Source: Paracoccidioides lutzii Pb01 (lineage: Eukaryota; Ascomycota; Eurotiomycetes; Onygenales; Ajellomycetaceae). Taken from it: 64,000 bases of DNA. Below the pieces are notes generated by a model. That model searched no databases, was not told the DNA's origin, and saw only the letters and a list, made by a program, of their open reading frames with translations. The position numbers were made by a program, and so were the translations under genes. Location of the stretch: positions 836,621-900,620 of the forward strand of contig NW_015440957.1 of assembly GCF_000150705.2 (NCBI RefSeq), written 5' to 3'. Below, in pieces: positions 46,678-60,500 of the stretch; position 1 is the stretch's first letter, and each line of letters opens with the position of its first letter.

Positions 46678-49600
46678 TCAGAGGCTGCTATGTCCTTCAT
46701 TGCGCTCTGACATCGGAGTAGTGGCGGCAGAAGAGAAAAGACTTTGCTTCTGTTGATCCGTAGAACTTTCGACAACACTTGTGCTTGTGCTTAGAACAGA
46801 ACTGGATCCTCGGGAACTCTGAGTGCTGCCGACAGTGGGGGATGCGGGTGCACGGTTGTTATCATCGCTGGACGTGGAGATGTCTAGTTCACTCAAAGAT
46901 GGATGAGATTCGGACTTATGGCGAGTTATGGGAGTCTCAGCGGACGTAATTCCGTTGGCGCGTGAATCATAGATAAGCTTCTCGATGGCGACGATCTGCT
47001 TTCCATAACTGAATTTCTTGAGATGGATCAACTGCGGCTCTATCTGCGAGACGAGATTCTCGCGTTCCGAACCCTTAAGTTGACCTAGAACTTTCTCTGA
47101 AGGAATACATACATTAGAAGACGAAGGATTAAACTATGGAATGGAATAACTTACGAATGACATAGTTGCCATACTGATCCCTCATGAGACCCAGGAGTGG
47201 ATTCTCCCCCCGATCATTTGGCGTTGTCAGAAGTTGCAGAATTTCCTTTCTCTGGTCCTCTGCACCAAACTCAATGCTCTTCTCAACCACATTGCTGGCA
47301 AACTTGTGTTTCGAAAACACGAGCAGCTGAGAGATAACAATCGAGATTATTTTCACCTTGTCATGTTCCTCGCCATTTTCAAGAATGTGCTGAATAACGT
47401 AATTGCCAAATTGGTCCGGGATAAGGCCGGCAGAACAAGAATGGAGCTCTGCAAGTATGGCTTGACGGTCTCCTTCGTTGCAGTGTTCCAGCATCCGTTG
47501 GATGACTCTGCAGCCGTAGGGGTGGGCTGCCAACCGGTGGACCTGTCCCTTAAAGGCATTGATGATGAACTGGATATGAACAGTGGGGACCCTTTCCACT
47601 GCTTTCTGGATGACATGGTTGCCATTTTGATCTTTAACGCATTTCAAAACGTGGTTCTCGAGTTCTTTCACCATTGACGCTTGCTGGTCCGTTAGGATAT
47701 GTTCCAAAGCCTACGCAATCTTATTAGCATACCAAAATCTAAATAGGCAAGGGATAGAGGGCTGTTGTTCATACCTTTTGAACAACCCGACAACCGTACA
47801 TCTGTGTCGACAGTGCAAGGATGTGACCCTTCATTTGGTTTGCCAGTATCCTCTTCTGCGACTGGTTACCATGCTCAAAAAGTTTCTGCACGACATAGTT
47901 GCCAAAGACATCTGTCATGAGTTGAAGCGAATTAAGCTGGATCTCACGGAAAACTTGATCCTTTTCATCACTATTTGCAGACTCCAACATGTGTTGAATA
48001 AACCGTGACCCGTGTTGGTCACCGCTGAACTCAACAATATGGTTATAAATATCCTAAGATGAATATGTTAGCCATTAAAAAGTCGAGGAAGTCAAGTATC
48101 AGTTTAAAACAACATACACCCACCTTCAGTTCGTATCGTTTGTTATTTTTGTTGTTCGTTCTGAACTCCTCGAGAAGAGGACTGCGGACAACTTGAAATG
48201 GATCCTGATCACGATGAGGGACCCTAGATAAAATGGACGCAGGCCCAAGTCCATTAAACGAGGCAACTGGATAATAGTTGGAACGAAGGTTCACTCTAGG
48301 GACTCCTTGATATCCCGAGTATCCATAGTCTTGAGCAAGGGAGAAGCGTGCTTGAAGCAGGTTCGCCGTAGACTGCAAGAATTCTTGTTCTTCCTTGAAG
48401 CTCCGGACCTTTCGCTCTAAAAGCTCTGCTTGCCCATTTGGCAATTGCCCTATCAGACGACTCCCAGAAGAGGTCCGGAACTGAGAATTAGTTGATGGAG
48501 TCCCTCCAGCCGAATAAAAGCTATGCGCGCTGCGAGTATAGTCACTGACAGAGGGTGAAGCGGGGCCTCTATCATTCAAACGGGGTGCACCAAATGGATG
48601 ATTGGCTTGGAAATCAAACGCATCATCAGCCGGGAAAGAACCAGTTCCATCATCTGCCAAGTAAGGCTTAAGTCGACTTGACGACGGTTCGTACGAGACG
48701 TGTGAATGGTAGGGTGGCCTGTGGGGTGCAGTTTGGTGATTATAATTATAACCACTCTGCAAATGAAACTTACCAATACCAGAAGTAAGATAGTTTTGGG
48801 GACCACGATATCTAGGGTCGCTTCCATGAGAATCGGAGTGGAAAGATGGATGAGCTGAGTGCGCAGGTCGCTGTGACATTATAGAAACAGAGTTGTGGGA
48901 GACGTGTCCATAGGGTGTTTGCTCTCTTGTCCTTAAAATCTGATCGACTCCATTTGGGGAGAACGATTGGGAGCTCAGAGGATTGATGCCATTCTCGGAT
49001 AATGGGGTTTCCATGTCGCCTAAGGGGAGCCCCGATTTGATCTGTAGGCGTGAGCCTATATTGTTATGAAAGGGAGGGCCGTTGATGTGACGGCGAATAG
49101 CTTCTTCAGGTCTATAGCCATAAAAACCTACCATACCAGGAGAGTCTTGGGTTGCGGATGAGTGAAGTATGTCGGGCTGCACCATGAATGACTTATTGCT
49201 TGAAGTGTGGGACTGCTGGCCCAGGGCTGAGGAGCAAGAGGCGGGAAAGTATGGAGAGGAAGTGCCTCCAGAAATGTCGTTCATGGTCAGCAGAGTACTT
49301 CGATCATTAGGAAGAACTTGACCTGCATGATTCGCCAGGGTACCCCTTAAGGTGGACACTGACTCCCAGGGCAAGCTGGGAGGTTCCGCCCAAACATCAG
49401 ACTCTGAAGTCGATAACAGAGACCCAGATCCAGTTTTCCCTTCAATTGGAACCTCAGCGATAGACCCACGATTCTTGTGGCCTAGCGGACCAAATATATT
49501 ATTAGAGAGCTGTTATTCATCAAGAATATATAAATTAAAGGTTGACGGGGATAGACCATACCTTGTACTCTACCACTATCGACTGACCCATCGCCAAACC

Positions 49601-49883
49601 CACCTCCCAGTGTGTTGTTTCCCCAGATATTCCTGTTCCAGCTCGTCTTTGGCGTCCCGAAAGTTTTGCAAATGCCTGAGCTTTGAGGTATGTGAGAACG
49701 ATCAGAACCGTTCATGGTGGACAAAGAACTGATAATAGAATTCTGGCCATGGGACTGCAACGTTGGATATATTGTTAGAGGTCAAGCTCGATGGTTAACA
49801 GCTGTGATGAAACGTGGAATAGGAAAACAAATGTTAAAACTTACTCTATGCACCACAGTACTGTCTGATAAACCTGAAGTCAT
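46678..49883 (-). CDS. PUF3: Pumilio-family RNA-binding protein, Puf3-type
   Basis: Six exons (49883-49845, 49754-49562, 49481-48124, 48053-47775, 47710-47155, 47096-46678) give 947 aa. The first 520 residues are Ser/Gly/Asn/Pro-rich and disordered. Eight PUF repeats begin at about residue 531. Their RNA-reading cores are, in order, SRFIQ, NYVVQ, CRVVQ, NHVIQ, CRVIQ, NYVIQ, SNVVE and NYVIQ. By the known PUF code this reads UGUANAUA, the Puf3/PUM1 site. The last exon starts with QKVLGQLKG and ends in a Ser/Thr-rich tail. In yeast Puf3 controls mRNAs for mitochondrial proteins; that role here is inference. Introns are 58-90 bp. The first exon has only 13 codons. Confidence 0.93.
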
Positions 49884-51109
49884 GTTGAGAAAAAAAATTT
49901 GATCAGATAGAGAAGAGTGATCTTGTGAAATTTATTGCTAATCGAATATATGCCGAAGGGGTATCGTGAGGGTATCTTTGGGGTATCTCGTGGGTATTTG
50001 CAGCTTCGAGGAAAAGCTCTTTTGGTACACAATGGACAATGTGCAGAGGTTTATTTTTTAAAAAAAAAATAAAATAAAATAAAATAAAAATTTAAAAAGA
50101 AAATAGAAAGCAAAGGAAAAAGGTCACAGAGAAGATGTATTTGCAGGATATCATGCACATAAATCGAAATCAAGAGAAATGTTAAGTAATATATGACTAT
50201 CACTCTCGGTTAGCATAGCCGAATGTGAAGGAGCTGGAGTGAATGCTTAACAAAAAAGGGACAAGTGAATGAATAACTAAACTTACCACCGGAAGGTAGA
50301 AAAAGAACTCGAAAACTCTTTATCAGTTTAAAGCCGAGCGAGACAAGTCATGTACACAATATACAGCGTTGGAATGGAGATAGAGACAGGAGCCTAGGTG
50401 GAAGGAGGGGTGGGTGGGAATGTAAGAAAGAAGATTAATAAATAAATAAAAAAGTATCAAGAAGGGAGGGGGGAGAAAAGCCCGCGAAAAAGGATATTTG
50501 TTGTAGCAGGGATTAAAGAAAAGGCACGGGGCTTGTCCACAGAAATGGAGAGTAGAAGGTAAGTATTGGAATTGGGCACACAAGAAAGAAAGAAACGCCG
50601 TCTTCGTTTGCCAGCGCAGTTGCGGCGGGTAGCCGGGGAAGGGCGACGGAGGTAAGGACCACGAGATCGCCCGGACAAGAGTGAGGTCAACTCACTCACA
50701 GCTCACCTGCCCTGGGGGGAAGCGCGATTAGCGTTGAGATGCTACTCAATAGCTCATTGGATATCTTTTGCTTATTGACAAAATAGGATATAGCCGAATG
50801 TGTCGAACGAGGAGGGCCGCAGGGGCAAGGAGAGAGGATGGATGAGAATGTCCTCCTAGTCAAATGGCGCTCTGTGTAATGGCGAGGGACAAGAGCGGCA
50901 CGGGTTGAGAAAGAGAAAGCAGCGAATGTCGCGCAATACTAGTGGGGTATGTGAACCGTGAACCGTGATGGATAGTGAGAGGTGAGGAGACGGCCACAGA
51001 CTAGTGGATAATACACAGCGATTTAGAGAGTGAAGAGTGAGCAGCGCGAGCGATCAAGATGGAGGAGGCAGAATTGGGAATCAGATGGAGGGGAGGTGAG
51101 AGTGTGAGT

Positions 51110-51112
<3 letters not shown>

Positions 51113-51151
<39 letters not shown>

Positions 51152-51161
51152 GTGAGTGAGT

Positions 51162-51202
<41 letters not shown>

Positions 51203-51208
51203 TGTGTA
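51113..51208. repeat. Compound GA/GTGA/GT microsatellite
   Basis: About 18 GA units, then a few GTGA units, then about 22 GT units with one interruption. It lies 1.2 kb upstream of the PUF3 start. The GT part can adopt Z-DNA; any effect on PUF3 expression is speculation. Confidence 0.95.
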
Positions 51209-51865
51209 AGTTTAGAGACGCAGCGAGACACAGACAGGCAGGAGGAAAAGCTATATCGCAAAGGAGACAAAGAGAAGCGGAAAACGCATCAAGATGTCAC
51301 ACAAACGGAAGCATGATCGCACTGCAGAACCTTGTGCAAGGAAATCAGCGCGCTGGAGCAACGGAGACAGATTAGTTAGTTGGTAAGTTACAAGCAGATA
51401 TCAGTGAAAGAGAGAAAAAAGATGCTGGATTCAGATTTATCAGCGTCTTCTGTCCTCAGTTTAAAATGCTCTCCCTCCCTCTCCCTGTCTGTTGTGCGTT
51501 TGGCTCTATATTTGGCTGAATTTATAATTGCGGTGCTGAGGCTAGTTGGGATGACGAAGATCAGGGAACTAGGCAGAGGGGCAGACAGACAGACAGACGG
51601 GTTGGAGGGAAATGGAAGAAGCGTGGTACAGTTTATAATAAGACGAGGGCGTACAAAGACTCACACAGCGAACAGACAGAGCGGCATTCCCTTGTTCCTG
51701 ATTGCACTCCAGACCCAAGGATGATGGGCAGAGATAAAGAGCTAGACGAGTATCATGAATAAACAATCGTACGGGGATAAGGGGTAAGGAGGTTGGAGGT
51801 TGAAGGTTGGAAAGAGATGGACGATGAGGTTGAATGAAAGTTGGTCTGATGTCTGATGTTTGAAG

Positions 51866-51903
51866 GTTGACGTTGACGTTGACGTTGGATGTTGGATGTT
51901 GGC
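51866..51903. repeat. Short tandem GTTGAC/GTTGGAT repeats
   Basis: Four GTTGAC units are followed by GTTGGAT units, about 2 kb upstream of PUF3. It is a small imperfect minisatellite with no known role. Confidence 0.8.
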
Positions 51904-52689
51904 AGTTGGAAGGGAGTCGTCAACGACTACAGCCTTCCTTCCCAACACGGCAATCCTCTTTACCCCAGCGCTACTCTGAGATATGTACCTCCTACTGCTA
52001 GCAATTACATAGGTAAATAGAGTACCTCTGTTGTAGGTATTTAGCTATCGCTTTTTGCTGCGCCGTCGCAGTGATTATTTTCTGGTTCAGAAATGATCGA
52101 TTAATTCTATCAGCCCACTTTTTTTTTTTTTTTTTAAGCTGCTTCTTTCAACAGCTCAAAAATATATATCGCGTTTTCTCCATAATTATTAGACTGCTGG
52201 GTCGCCCAGACACGAAGACCCGGGCTAACATAAAGTCAAGCCCTGAGAAGTAATCCGCCCAACTATGAACCTGGCTAAAATCCCGCTAAATACACCCAAT
52301 TTTGCACAAATGGAAACGAAATAAGGATAGAAATGCACTACATTTGTATAGTCAAAAACTGATCCATTAGAGCCTTGTCCTTATCCATAGCATCTGCTAA
52401 CCAAAAGCTTCAGCAAATAGAGCACGTTAGCACACTGTCACTGTGATGATGAGTTATGGGCCATGGCCCCTCCCTCTACTTCCACTATGTCCTGACAAAG
52501 ATTCATTTCTGTAGAAAAGGACTAGACATCACTAGGGAAAGAAAAGGAAGAAAAAGGAACAAAAAAACCTGGCAAAAATAGAAGGATGAGCCTGTCAGCC
52601 CAAATCGCAAGAATCAAAAAATCTCTGCCATCCTCAAATCTGCTGCCTGGAATTGTCCAACGTTGAACCGGCACAGCACATATAACAGA

Positions 52690-53027
52690 CATACAGACAT
52701 TCATACATACATACACACATACATACATACATACATACATACATACATACATACATACATACATACATACATACATACATACATACATACATACATACAT
52801 ACATACATACATACATACATACATACATACATACATACATACATACATACATACATACATACATACATACATACATACATACATACATACATACATACAT
52901 ACATACATACATACATACATACATACATACATACATACATACATACATACATACATACATACATACATACATACATACAAACATACAAACATACATACAT
53001 ACATACACATGCATGCATGCATACATG
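52690..53027. repeat. Long CATA tetranucleotide microsatellite
   Basis: About 263 bp of pure CATA repeats (about 66 units, 52717-52979), flanked by imperfect copies and a GCAT stretch (53010-53022). Open frames of 130-166 codons through it (repeating Met-Tyr-Val-Cys or Ile-His-Thr-Tyr) are artefacts of the unit length and are not genes. Confidence 0.98.
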
Positions 53028-56000
53028 TGTGCCTCCTTGTTCTATGCGATTCCAGCTAGAATACAAAGTACCATGCGGGTTCCTAAAGGAATAAAAAAGA
53101 GAAAAAAAAGCAGTTAAAGAGGGTGAGCTTAAAAAAAAAAAAAAGGCCAAGAGACACAAACCTCTGCCCAGTTAGCGTTGTTCGTTAAATTCCTTTTCCC
53201 ACGAAATCCAATAGGCAATGGGTTCAGATCTGGCAGAGCTAGCGGGCGTTTGCTTGGAAACTGGGGACCAGAGACTTACCCAGGCTCGCAAGGCATATCC
53301 GTCTCCACTCCTGCCCAGTCCACAATTCACCACGAGCGTCGAAGAGCCATATCTGGTTAAATCAAAGGGATTTTTACAGAAAAAAAAAAAAAAAGAAAAA
53401 AAAGGGTTGGCAAGGTTGGTTGGTACCTAGCTCACGTATCCACAGATACCCATGGAACTAACTGTACCATAACCCCGGCAGCAGGGCTTGACCGGTTTGG
53501 AGAAGGAAAGCCTAAATCGAGAAAAATTCCACTTTCCCGCAGCACCAAGCGCCGCCGATCATTTTAAGGCAAGCCAATCTTGGGGTGTTGGGCCAATGGT
53601 TATCCACTGGGACCGCTGGGGCGAGCTAGTATGTTTGCAAACATCTGCTAGTTGCTGCAGACAGCCGGGCGGTGATAATTATCTGCAACAAATATACACC
53701 CAGGTGCTAGCTACTTGCAATTTCCATGTTGAGTTATTTGCTCGGCCACTGCGAGACCCCTTGAACCCCTTCATATCTTTAATCTAAAAGGCAATTTGGG
53801 CTGGCAGCTTCGAAGATTCGCGCTTGACAAGTAGATCTATATTACTCTCGAACCCCGCCCACATTCATATATCCCATTTTGCTGATCATTTTATCTGCAG
53901 ATATAAGTATAATTATGCAAGCAACAGTATGATACGCCCTATCAATGAGGCTTGTGATTGGAACTACTATATTTTCCAGAAAAGGACGCCTATCTTCCCA
54001 GCAAAGATCCATAAAGCAGAGAAAGCAACTACTCAACCCACCCTTCCAGAACCATTACCATGTGATGGACCATCATGACGTTTTCATTCATGATATATAT
54101 TCACTTGTCTCTAAGGACCATAATCATACAGAGCTCCCAAGGCGCGCATGGTAATACACCACCCTTGTGTGTATCAGAATAACTTTAAGCCTGTAATACT
54201 GCGGAAACTTCCTTGTTTTTTGAAGACCCTGAAGGGCAACATTCAAAAGCTCAACGACGGACCCGGACCTCTTTCAGAAACGTTTACGGAAAATGCAAAG
54301 AATGGCAGAATACGCTTGGAGCTATAAAGTTGTGCGCCGCTGTCAAAAGCAGCTGCCCACTCTCGGCATTGTAATTTTATGTTACTATCCTTGTTTAAAG
54401 TAACCGTTTAAAAAGAATTTTTCTGTGGATCAACTGGCATGACTGGGCATCAAGGCATGGAACCTTGTCAACAATGCGAAACAGCCAACCCATTCATTCA
54501 CTTGGAGATTGATTAGTTAGATCTTTTGGTAGAAAGTAAGTAGTTAAGTGTAAATTCATTTGTCATTAGTCATGAAGTATCTAGTTAACTAACTGCTTAC
54601 TGATAAAAGCAGCTTCTGAAAAGCCAGAATCCACGCAATGAGGGCCGGCTGAGCAAGGTTTCTATTTGATATTTCATAACGTCATATTACGCAGTGCAAC
54701 TATGCATATGTATGTCCATGTATAGGACCTGTACTGAGTATGTGCCGTTATATATGCAGTGTACTCCATGTATGTTGTGCCTTTGTCAAGGGCCAGGGAA
54801 GGCCCCAACATCTCGAAAAGTCTCAGGATCCCGTCGGAGCATCAAAGACTGATTGGAATGAGAATGACTTGAGTTATATACTATCAATTTTCTACCGACA
54901 TTTCTATGAATGCCCATATCTCTTCCATTTTCTTGCTATGGTCATAGTCAACTTCTAGTCCTGTTTTTAGTACGTCACAGAATATCCTCACAGGTTAAAA
55001 TATCAACCCTTAGTCCTTGGTGATTCTCTCACTAATCCACAAAGGAGAGAAAACAGGCTCAAAAATAAGAGGATACATCAAGCAGGTACCAATTCTTTCT
55101 CAAAAAAAGCAGTCCGGCAAAATCAACTCATCGTCCCTTTTCCTTCCCTCTCTCCACACTATTCACCCAGAATCATGAAAATGTCCCGCTATCTCTTTCA
55201 GCACCTCCCAGTGAAGGGATTGAAAACTGATTGATGGATTACTCCGGAAAGGAGTAACTTGCCTGCTTCAGATCTATCTGAGGTTGAAATGAGGCGCTTC
55301 GTATTCGGGCTGATCCAGTTTGAAAATCGCCCAACCCCCGCCTTATTTCCGCCAACGACTGATCATCATCATATATCATCACATCATCATCATCATCATG
55401 TCACAAACTCATTCATTCCCGTGGCCCCCTCCTACTCGCTCCTGTCGACATACTTCCCCTCCGATTAATGCTCATCATTTCCACCCCACCGAAGATCGTG
55501 ATCGACTAGAGATGACATATCGTAAGGTAGAGTATGTCCATTTCGTCCACTGTATACCTCATTCTTTCTAGCCAACGCATATATTCCAGTGAATAGTTTT
55601 TTTTTGTACAAAACAGGGAATTGCGGATATTCGCTATTATTATTTTAGTTGATCGTGAACAATGCAATGTAAACTGGAAAGACAAATTCATTCATCCTCT
55701 TCGTCTGCGAGGAATAATGCCCAAGTCATTGATGCCTAATTCTCTATACATACCCACAGTACCTGTGATACATTTATGCATGTATCCGCTTATAAAAAGG
55801 TGCGGTTCATACACCCACTCAGCTTCATTAAGTTATTGCATACGTGCATAGAAAGAACCACACTGACCCGGCTACTCGGACTCCTTCCCCTATCCCTCTC
55901 TTCTGCCTCAATCAACTTCGATGAGCTCTACCGATTGATACCAAAAGAATCAAGAATGAGCTAGTTACAGCAGCACTGTACAGTCCATACATGAGACGCA

Positions 56001-57120
56001 GTTTTGCGCCTGTGTTTACTGATATAGGGCAGGATATCCCCATATCCAGATACTCCTATACAAAATCCGTACGGATGTATAGCTTCATTGTGACAATACA
56101 ACTCACCCCGTAATCTGAAAAATAGCCCCTAGAATCATCGGACATACTTTTGCCGTTTCCACGCGCTTCCAACGTCAACAATCTGCTGGTCCCAATAGAC
56201 CGTGGAACCCTGCTGCTGCTCGCCCCGCCATCTCTTCTACCTTCCCTTCTGGAGCAGTGGCTTCACCTTTCCGGAGAATATATGAAACAGTATCCAGGAT
56301 GAGGAGATGGGGGAACACAAATATAAGCGCTGGGTTCACAGATGTTTAATAATTTCCGGCCTCTCTCTGGGATTGAAAACAGAGACAAAGGTGATATATC
56401 CCTTTGACCCCGATTCCTGTCACATTGAACATAAGGAGTGAAAAAAGGGGCCTCATGCCCGCTCAAGCCGTACTTAAGACACTCGCCGGCCTGCTAGAGC
56501 TGGTTTGGGTGACCAACAGTGAATCCAGACTTTCATATGATATGCCTCTTTTTTCCTATTCTGAACTCGTTCTCTTCGTTTTTTTATCCCTGCGCTGTTT
56601 ATATGTGGAGTTCTTCAGTAATTCATGGTGATTAAGGAGATGGGGAAGTTCGTCTTTCCCATTATTCCTTTGAACTTGCAAGTATGTAAGCGCAGAACAA
56701 TAGAAGTCATATAAATTTGAGGGGATAGATAAATGAAATTCTTCTTCTGGTTCTTATAGAAATATATTTTCACATGAGAGTGGTATGTTCAATTAATATT
56801 AACAATTGAACCAGGCTGTGCTATATACCTCTGTACAATCTGTACGAAAAAGAAGAGGTCAATGGTACCTAGTGTAGGTAGGCATAACAAACTAGCAAAA
56901 TAGTACCACAGGACATTTCTCTCCCCCTTTTTCAAATCTTTTCGAAATCCCTTAATCATTTACGAACTCAACAATATTCAGGATGTTCACTGGACGTCTT
57001 AACCGCACGATCTGGCTTTCACCCTAGCATCGGACTGCTCCTGATTATCTCAACCTTTGCTTCGCCCTCAGCGGAGCATTTCTCAACCGTTAAGGGCAGA
57101 TCCCGTTTGGAACCTATGCT
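53028..57120. other. Gene-poor region, left part
   Basis: About 4 kb with no protein family recognised. It has A tracts near 53129-53143 and 53380-53402 and an ATC trinucleotide run near 55365-55400. Open frames here are short and do not look like spliced fungal genes. Decayed transposon DNA is possible but not shown. Confidence 0.45.
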
Positions 57121-57570
57121 ATGCCAACACGTTCCGATGGATTGATAATGTTTTCCACTGCCAATCGTGGCAAATTCCAAGAAGTTCACTTCCATATTGC
57201 AAAGCATACATGTGAATGTGATGTCTTCCCAAACATAGTTGAGGAGTTGCCTGATCTCCTTGTCTGGATGAGCGGACAGATGCCGGGTGTGGATACGCGG
57301 AGCCAGCCCTCGTTGCGACGGAAAGAGATAGTGGGTTGGGAAATGGTGTTACATGTGGGTTGAGATTCGTAGTTTTTTCTTTATAGAGGCTTTACACCTT
57401 GCTGGATGGGAAGGTGCTGCTGAATCCTGATGAAATGCCGGCTGATTTTCGCATTAACTTATCAAATGCGGAAGTCGAAGGGACGGACGAAGGAGATCCG
57501 GAGCGGCTGGAATGGAGAGTGTTCCTTCAACTGATGTTTCCGCGGGCGCGAGCTATTCTACCACCTCCTT
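57121..57570 (+). CDS. Possible small or broken gene of unknown function
   Basis: From the ATG at 57121 the frame encodes protein-like sequence (FQEVHFHIAKHTCECDVFP, ELPDLLVWMSGQMPGV). It stops at 57361-57363. A second open stretch in another frame (RLYTLLDGKVLLNPDEMPAD through FLQLMFPRARAILPPP) ends at 57568-57570. A 56-bp GT..AG intron (57331-57386 approximately) would join them in frame. A 32-bp gap would also join them but is too short to splice. A TAA lies ten codons before the ATG, so upstream exons, if any, need another splice. I recognise no family. It may be a young gene, a remnant, or a captured fragment. Confidence 0.4.
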
Positions 57571-60500
57571 GAGGGACTCATCCTCTCCACAGACCAAGAC
57601 CCAACGCCTTAGGGGAAATCGGTCGAAGAGGTAAATAGCGTAACCGCGCTCTGTAAGTGGATGGCGAACCCTCCCATGGCAATTCCAATTTTCTCTGGTT
57701 GTTCCTTGTTTGGCAAACATTATTATTATCCACAAACTGGGCACGACGGCCTGTGTGTGAGGGGAAGTCACTAACCCTGCCGGCTTCTGGAGCGCTAGAA
57801 GCTGGGCCAACGAGAGACTTCTTTTGCGGGTGGCATCACACCCTTCTTTCGTGGCAGTTCATTTTAGGTGGATGGCTGATTATTTGTGGAGTTGATCGCT
57901 GCATGCCATTGAAGAAGAACAAAGTTCCCTGCACTCGAACTCCAACCAACAGTTCAGCTGCTACAAACTTTGTATTTGTGTTATCTTTCTTGATTCTGAG
58001 AATTATTTCCTCGTTCTCACGTTGGCATCTCAGAAAGAGGAAGAAGATGTTTTCAAGCACTCGTAGAGTTTGACATCAATACAGACTAGATATAATAGCA
58101 AAGAAGAACGTAAACTGAGTGGAGTGGGATCGGGGAAAACACAGTTCCTTGCTGCTAAGGAAAGGGGGAGCAAACTTTTGCCAATGGTCGGTATAGATTA
58201 TGTAGGACTTCCCTAGATATGAGACATGGAGAAGGAGGAAGCAGAATATTTTGACACTGAAGGCCTGTGGCCTAACATGTATCTCACAGCCGACTAATCA
58301 CAACAACAAGGTAAAGCTTGCAATGAGGTTTGCATGCCTCATCACAATAGGTGAATAACACTATCAACCCAGTTCGGCCTTATAAGAGATGTATGTATAT
58401 ATAAAACAATACAACCATCCAAGATCAAGGCCAACAGGTGGGGAATAAAAACCATCTGCCCCGAATTCCAACCTAGTCCTTTGAAAATCCGGGTAGTAAA
58501 ATAGCTCATGCTGCGTGCACCAGCAGACCCTCAAGAAACTGAGGAATGTATATGCTTTGGAATCCCATTTAGGCCCTGAAACAAGAATTAGACTCGCATA
58601 TAGACTTCATGCAGCTTTGGAAGGTTAACGGGGAAAAAAGCTTGGCTGGTGCGGACCTTGGGGGAGCTTCCGAGATTCTATCCAGGAGCTGGCGCTTATG
58701 TAATGTGCCAGACTGCAGGTGGGATGATAGGAAATCTAATCTCAATAATGCTGAATTTTCAATCTTGCAGAGAGAGCGGGATCCGGCATCTTGGTGTAGT
58801 AGGTGTTTGCGATGAAACTGATTCAACCCTTGGATCCAGAAATGTCCATTAACTACTCCAGGCTAGTAACCGATCACATGGCATCGGCTCAACCTTAAGT
58901 AGAGGAGATGAAAGAGGGGCCACCACTCTCTAGCCTGGCTATTTGTTTTGATCCACAATTTCAGCTTTGGGGTTGGATTTCTTGGACATAACCTGTATAT
59001 ACCCCATGTATGCATGGATACGATCAAGCCGGCTCTTCCTTTGCTTGTCCCGCGTTGATTATGTGATTTGAGGATATTTCGCAAGAAAGAGGGACAAATA
59101 AAATAGCTATATGTGCCGGATTTTGCCATGAAAACTCATAGGGTAATATTGTGCCCCTTGCCTCTCATATGGCATCCAAGAGCCTCAGAAGCGTCTTTCT
59201 CAAAAGAGATTCGCCGGATCAATAGTTCCACTGGCTCTGAAGGGAGTAGATGCCATGTGCAGGTCAACCATGGTGATCTTGAACAACACCTATCCGCCGG
59301 TTGAAGCGAGTCCAGTCTCCAGAATTAAAATAAATAATAAATAAATAATTTTTTTTGGCAGAGAAACAAGAAAATGTCAACTTAGCAAACGGTAACACTC
59401 AAGAAAACCAGAAGATTGAGAAGAACCAGTTGAGATATTTCCTCTTCCGTTAAAAGCAGAAGAGAGCTGCTCCAATAGTGGGACTTCAATGATTCAGCTT
59501 CCCCTTGGTTAGAGGAGTGGGCATGAAGAGAACTTCAGTCAAGACTGAAAATTATAGAGAATTAATGAAATTTTGTGAATAACAATGTGCATGGTGGTTG
59601 CCATGATTCTGTGGAGTTGGTGTGTATATAGCCAACCTTTCCACAGTACGAGAGGTGCTTCCGTGGGGTCAGATTTAAGGCTGGAATACGGTTTCTTTAT
59701 GTGTCCGGTCTTGATGAATAAATTCCCTACCATCTCCCCGTACATGAGATCCAGATTGAAATGCATGTGGGATAGGTCGCTATTTATGACTTAGAGCATT
59801 GGAGATAGAACACACTTGGATCACTAAGATTTTGCAGAGACTAGTCACGGCGGATAACGTTTGTTGTGTGTAAAACTACCTAATTAGCCGAGTTCTACTC
59901 CGTAATTACTCCGTGATTAAGGTAACGAGCCGTAAACTTTGCGATGAGATAAAGTTCGAAGAAAGCCTGGAACACGGGAAGTTTCCGAGTGTACGCCGGG
60001 GGTGATTCCACGGGAGAAGTGGGGTATTAAATATTGAATAATTTTCTTTATGGTCGTGGAGAAGTAGAAATTTCGTCGTTTTTTCAGGAATTATGCCATT
60101 CAAATTTTGTGTGGTTAGACATGGTGCCAGATGATGAACGAAGATCACCGCCAAGCAAGTATTAGCTCATAGATGTTGGATGCGAGGAGCTGGAAGAGAC
60201 AGATCTTCTGGAATCAACACGCTGTTGTTTGAATATCTTTCATCAAAGGTCCACAGGCAAGAGCATGAATGGTTGTTGATGAATGATTGGCCAGATTTAT
60301 CATTTCTCACTCCGTATTGTTGCCAAAGCTCTCTGAAAAACAGCCTTCCCACTAAAGAGTAGTTACTAACACTGCTGATGAAAATATCCAAAAAGATATG
60401 ACACCCGTGGGTTACCGCACAAACGGGGATCGCTTTTTACCCCAGATCCAGAGAAAACCAAAACCGACGTATTGCTTGCTTAAGCTATGGAATCCTATAC

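Larger units (their letters stand above)
49884..52689. other. Long 5' flank of PUF3, repeat-rich
   Basis: No credible coding sequence. It contains A/T tracts near 50060-50100, a GA/GT compound microsatellite (51113-51208), short GACA repeats near 51586-51600, and four GTTGAC units plus GTTGGAT units near 51866-51903. Part of it is probably a long 5' leader of PUF3. Confidence 0.5.

Noticed and set aside
52522..53159. Long overlapping open frames on both strands (130-166 codons)
   Set aside because: They are translations of the CATA repeat, giving a four-residue periodic peptide in every frame. No start context or unique sequence supports a gene.
57657..58073. 138-codon + strand frame after the orphan fragment
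   Set aside because: Composition is erratic (Trp/Cys/Phe-rich), it overlaps a - strand frame of similar quality, and no family is recognised.
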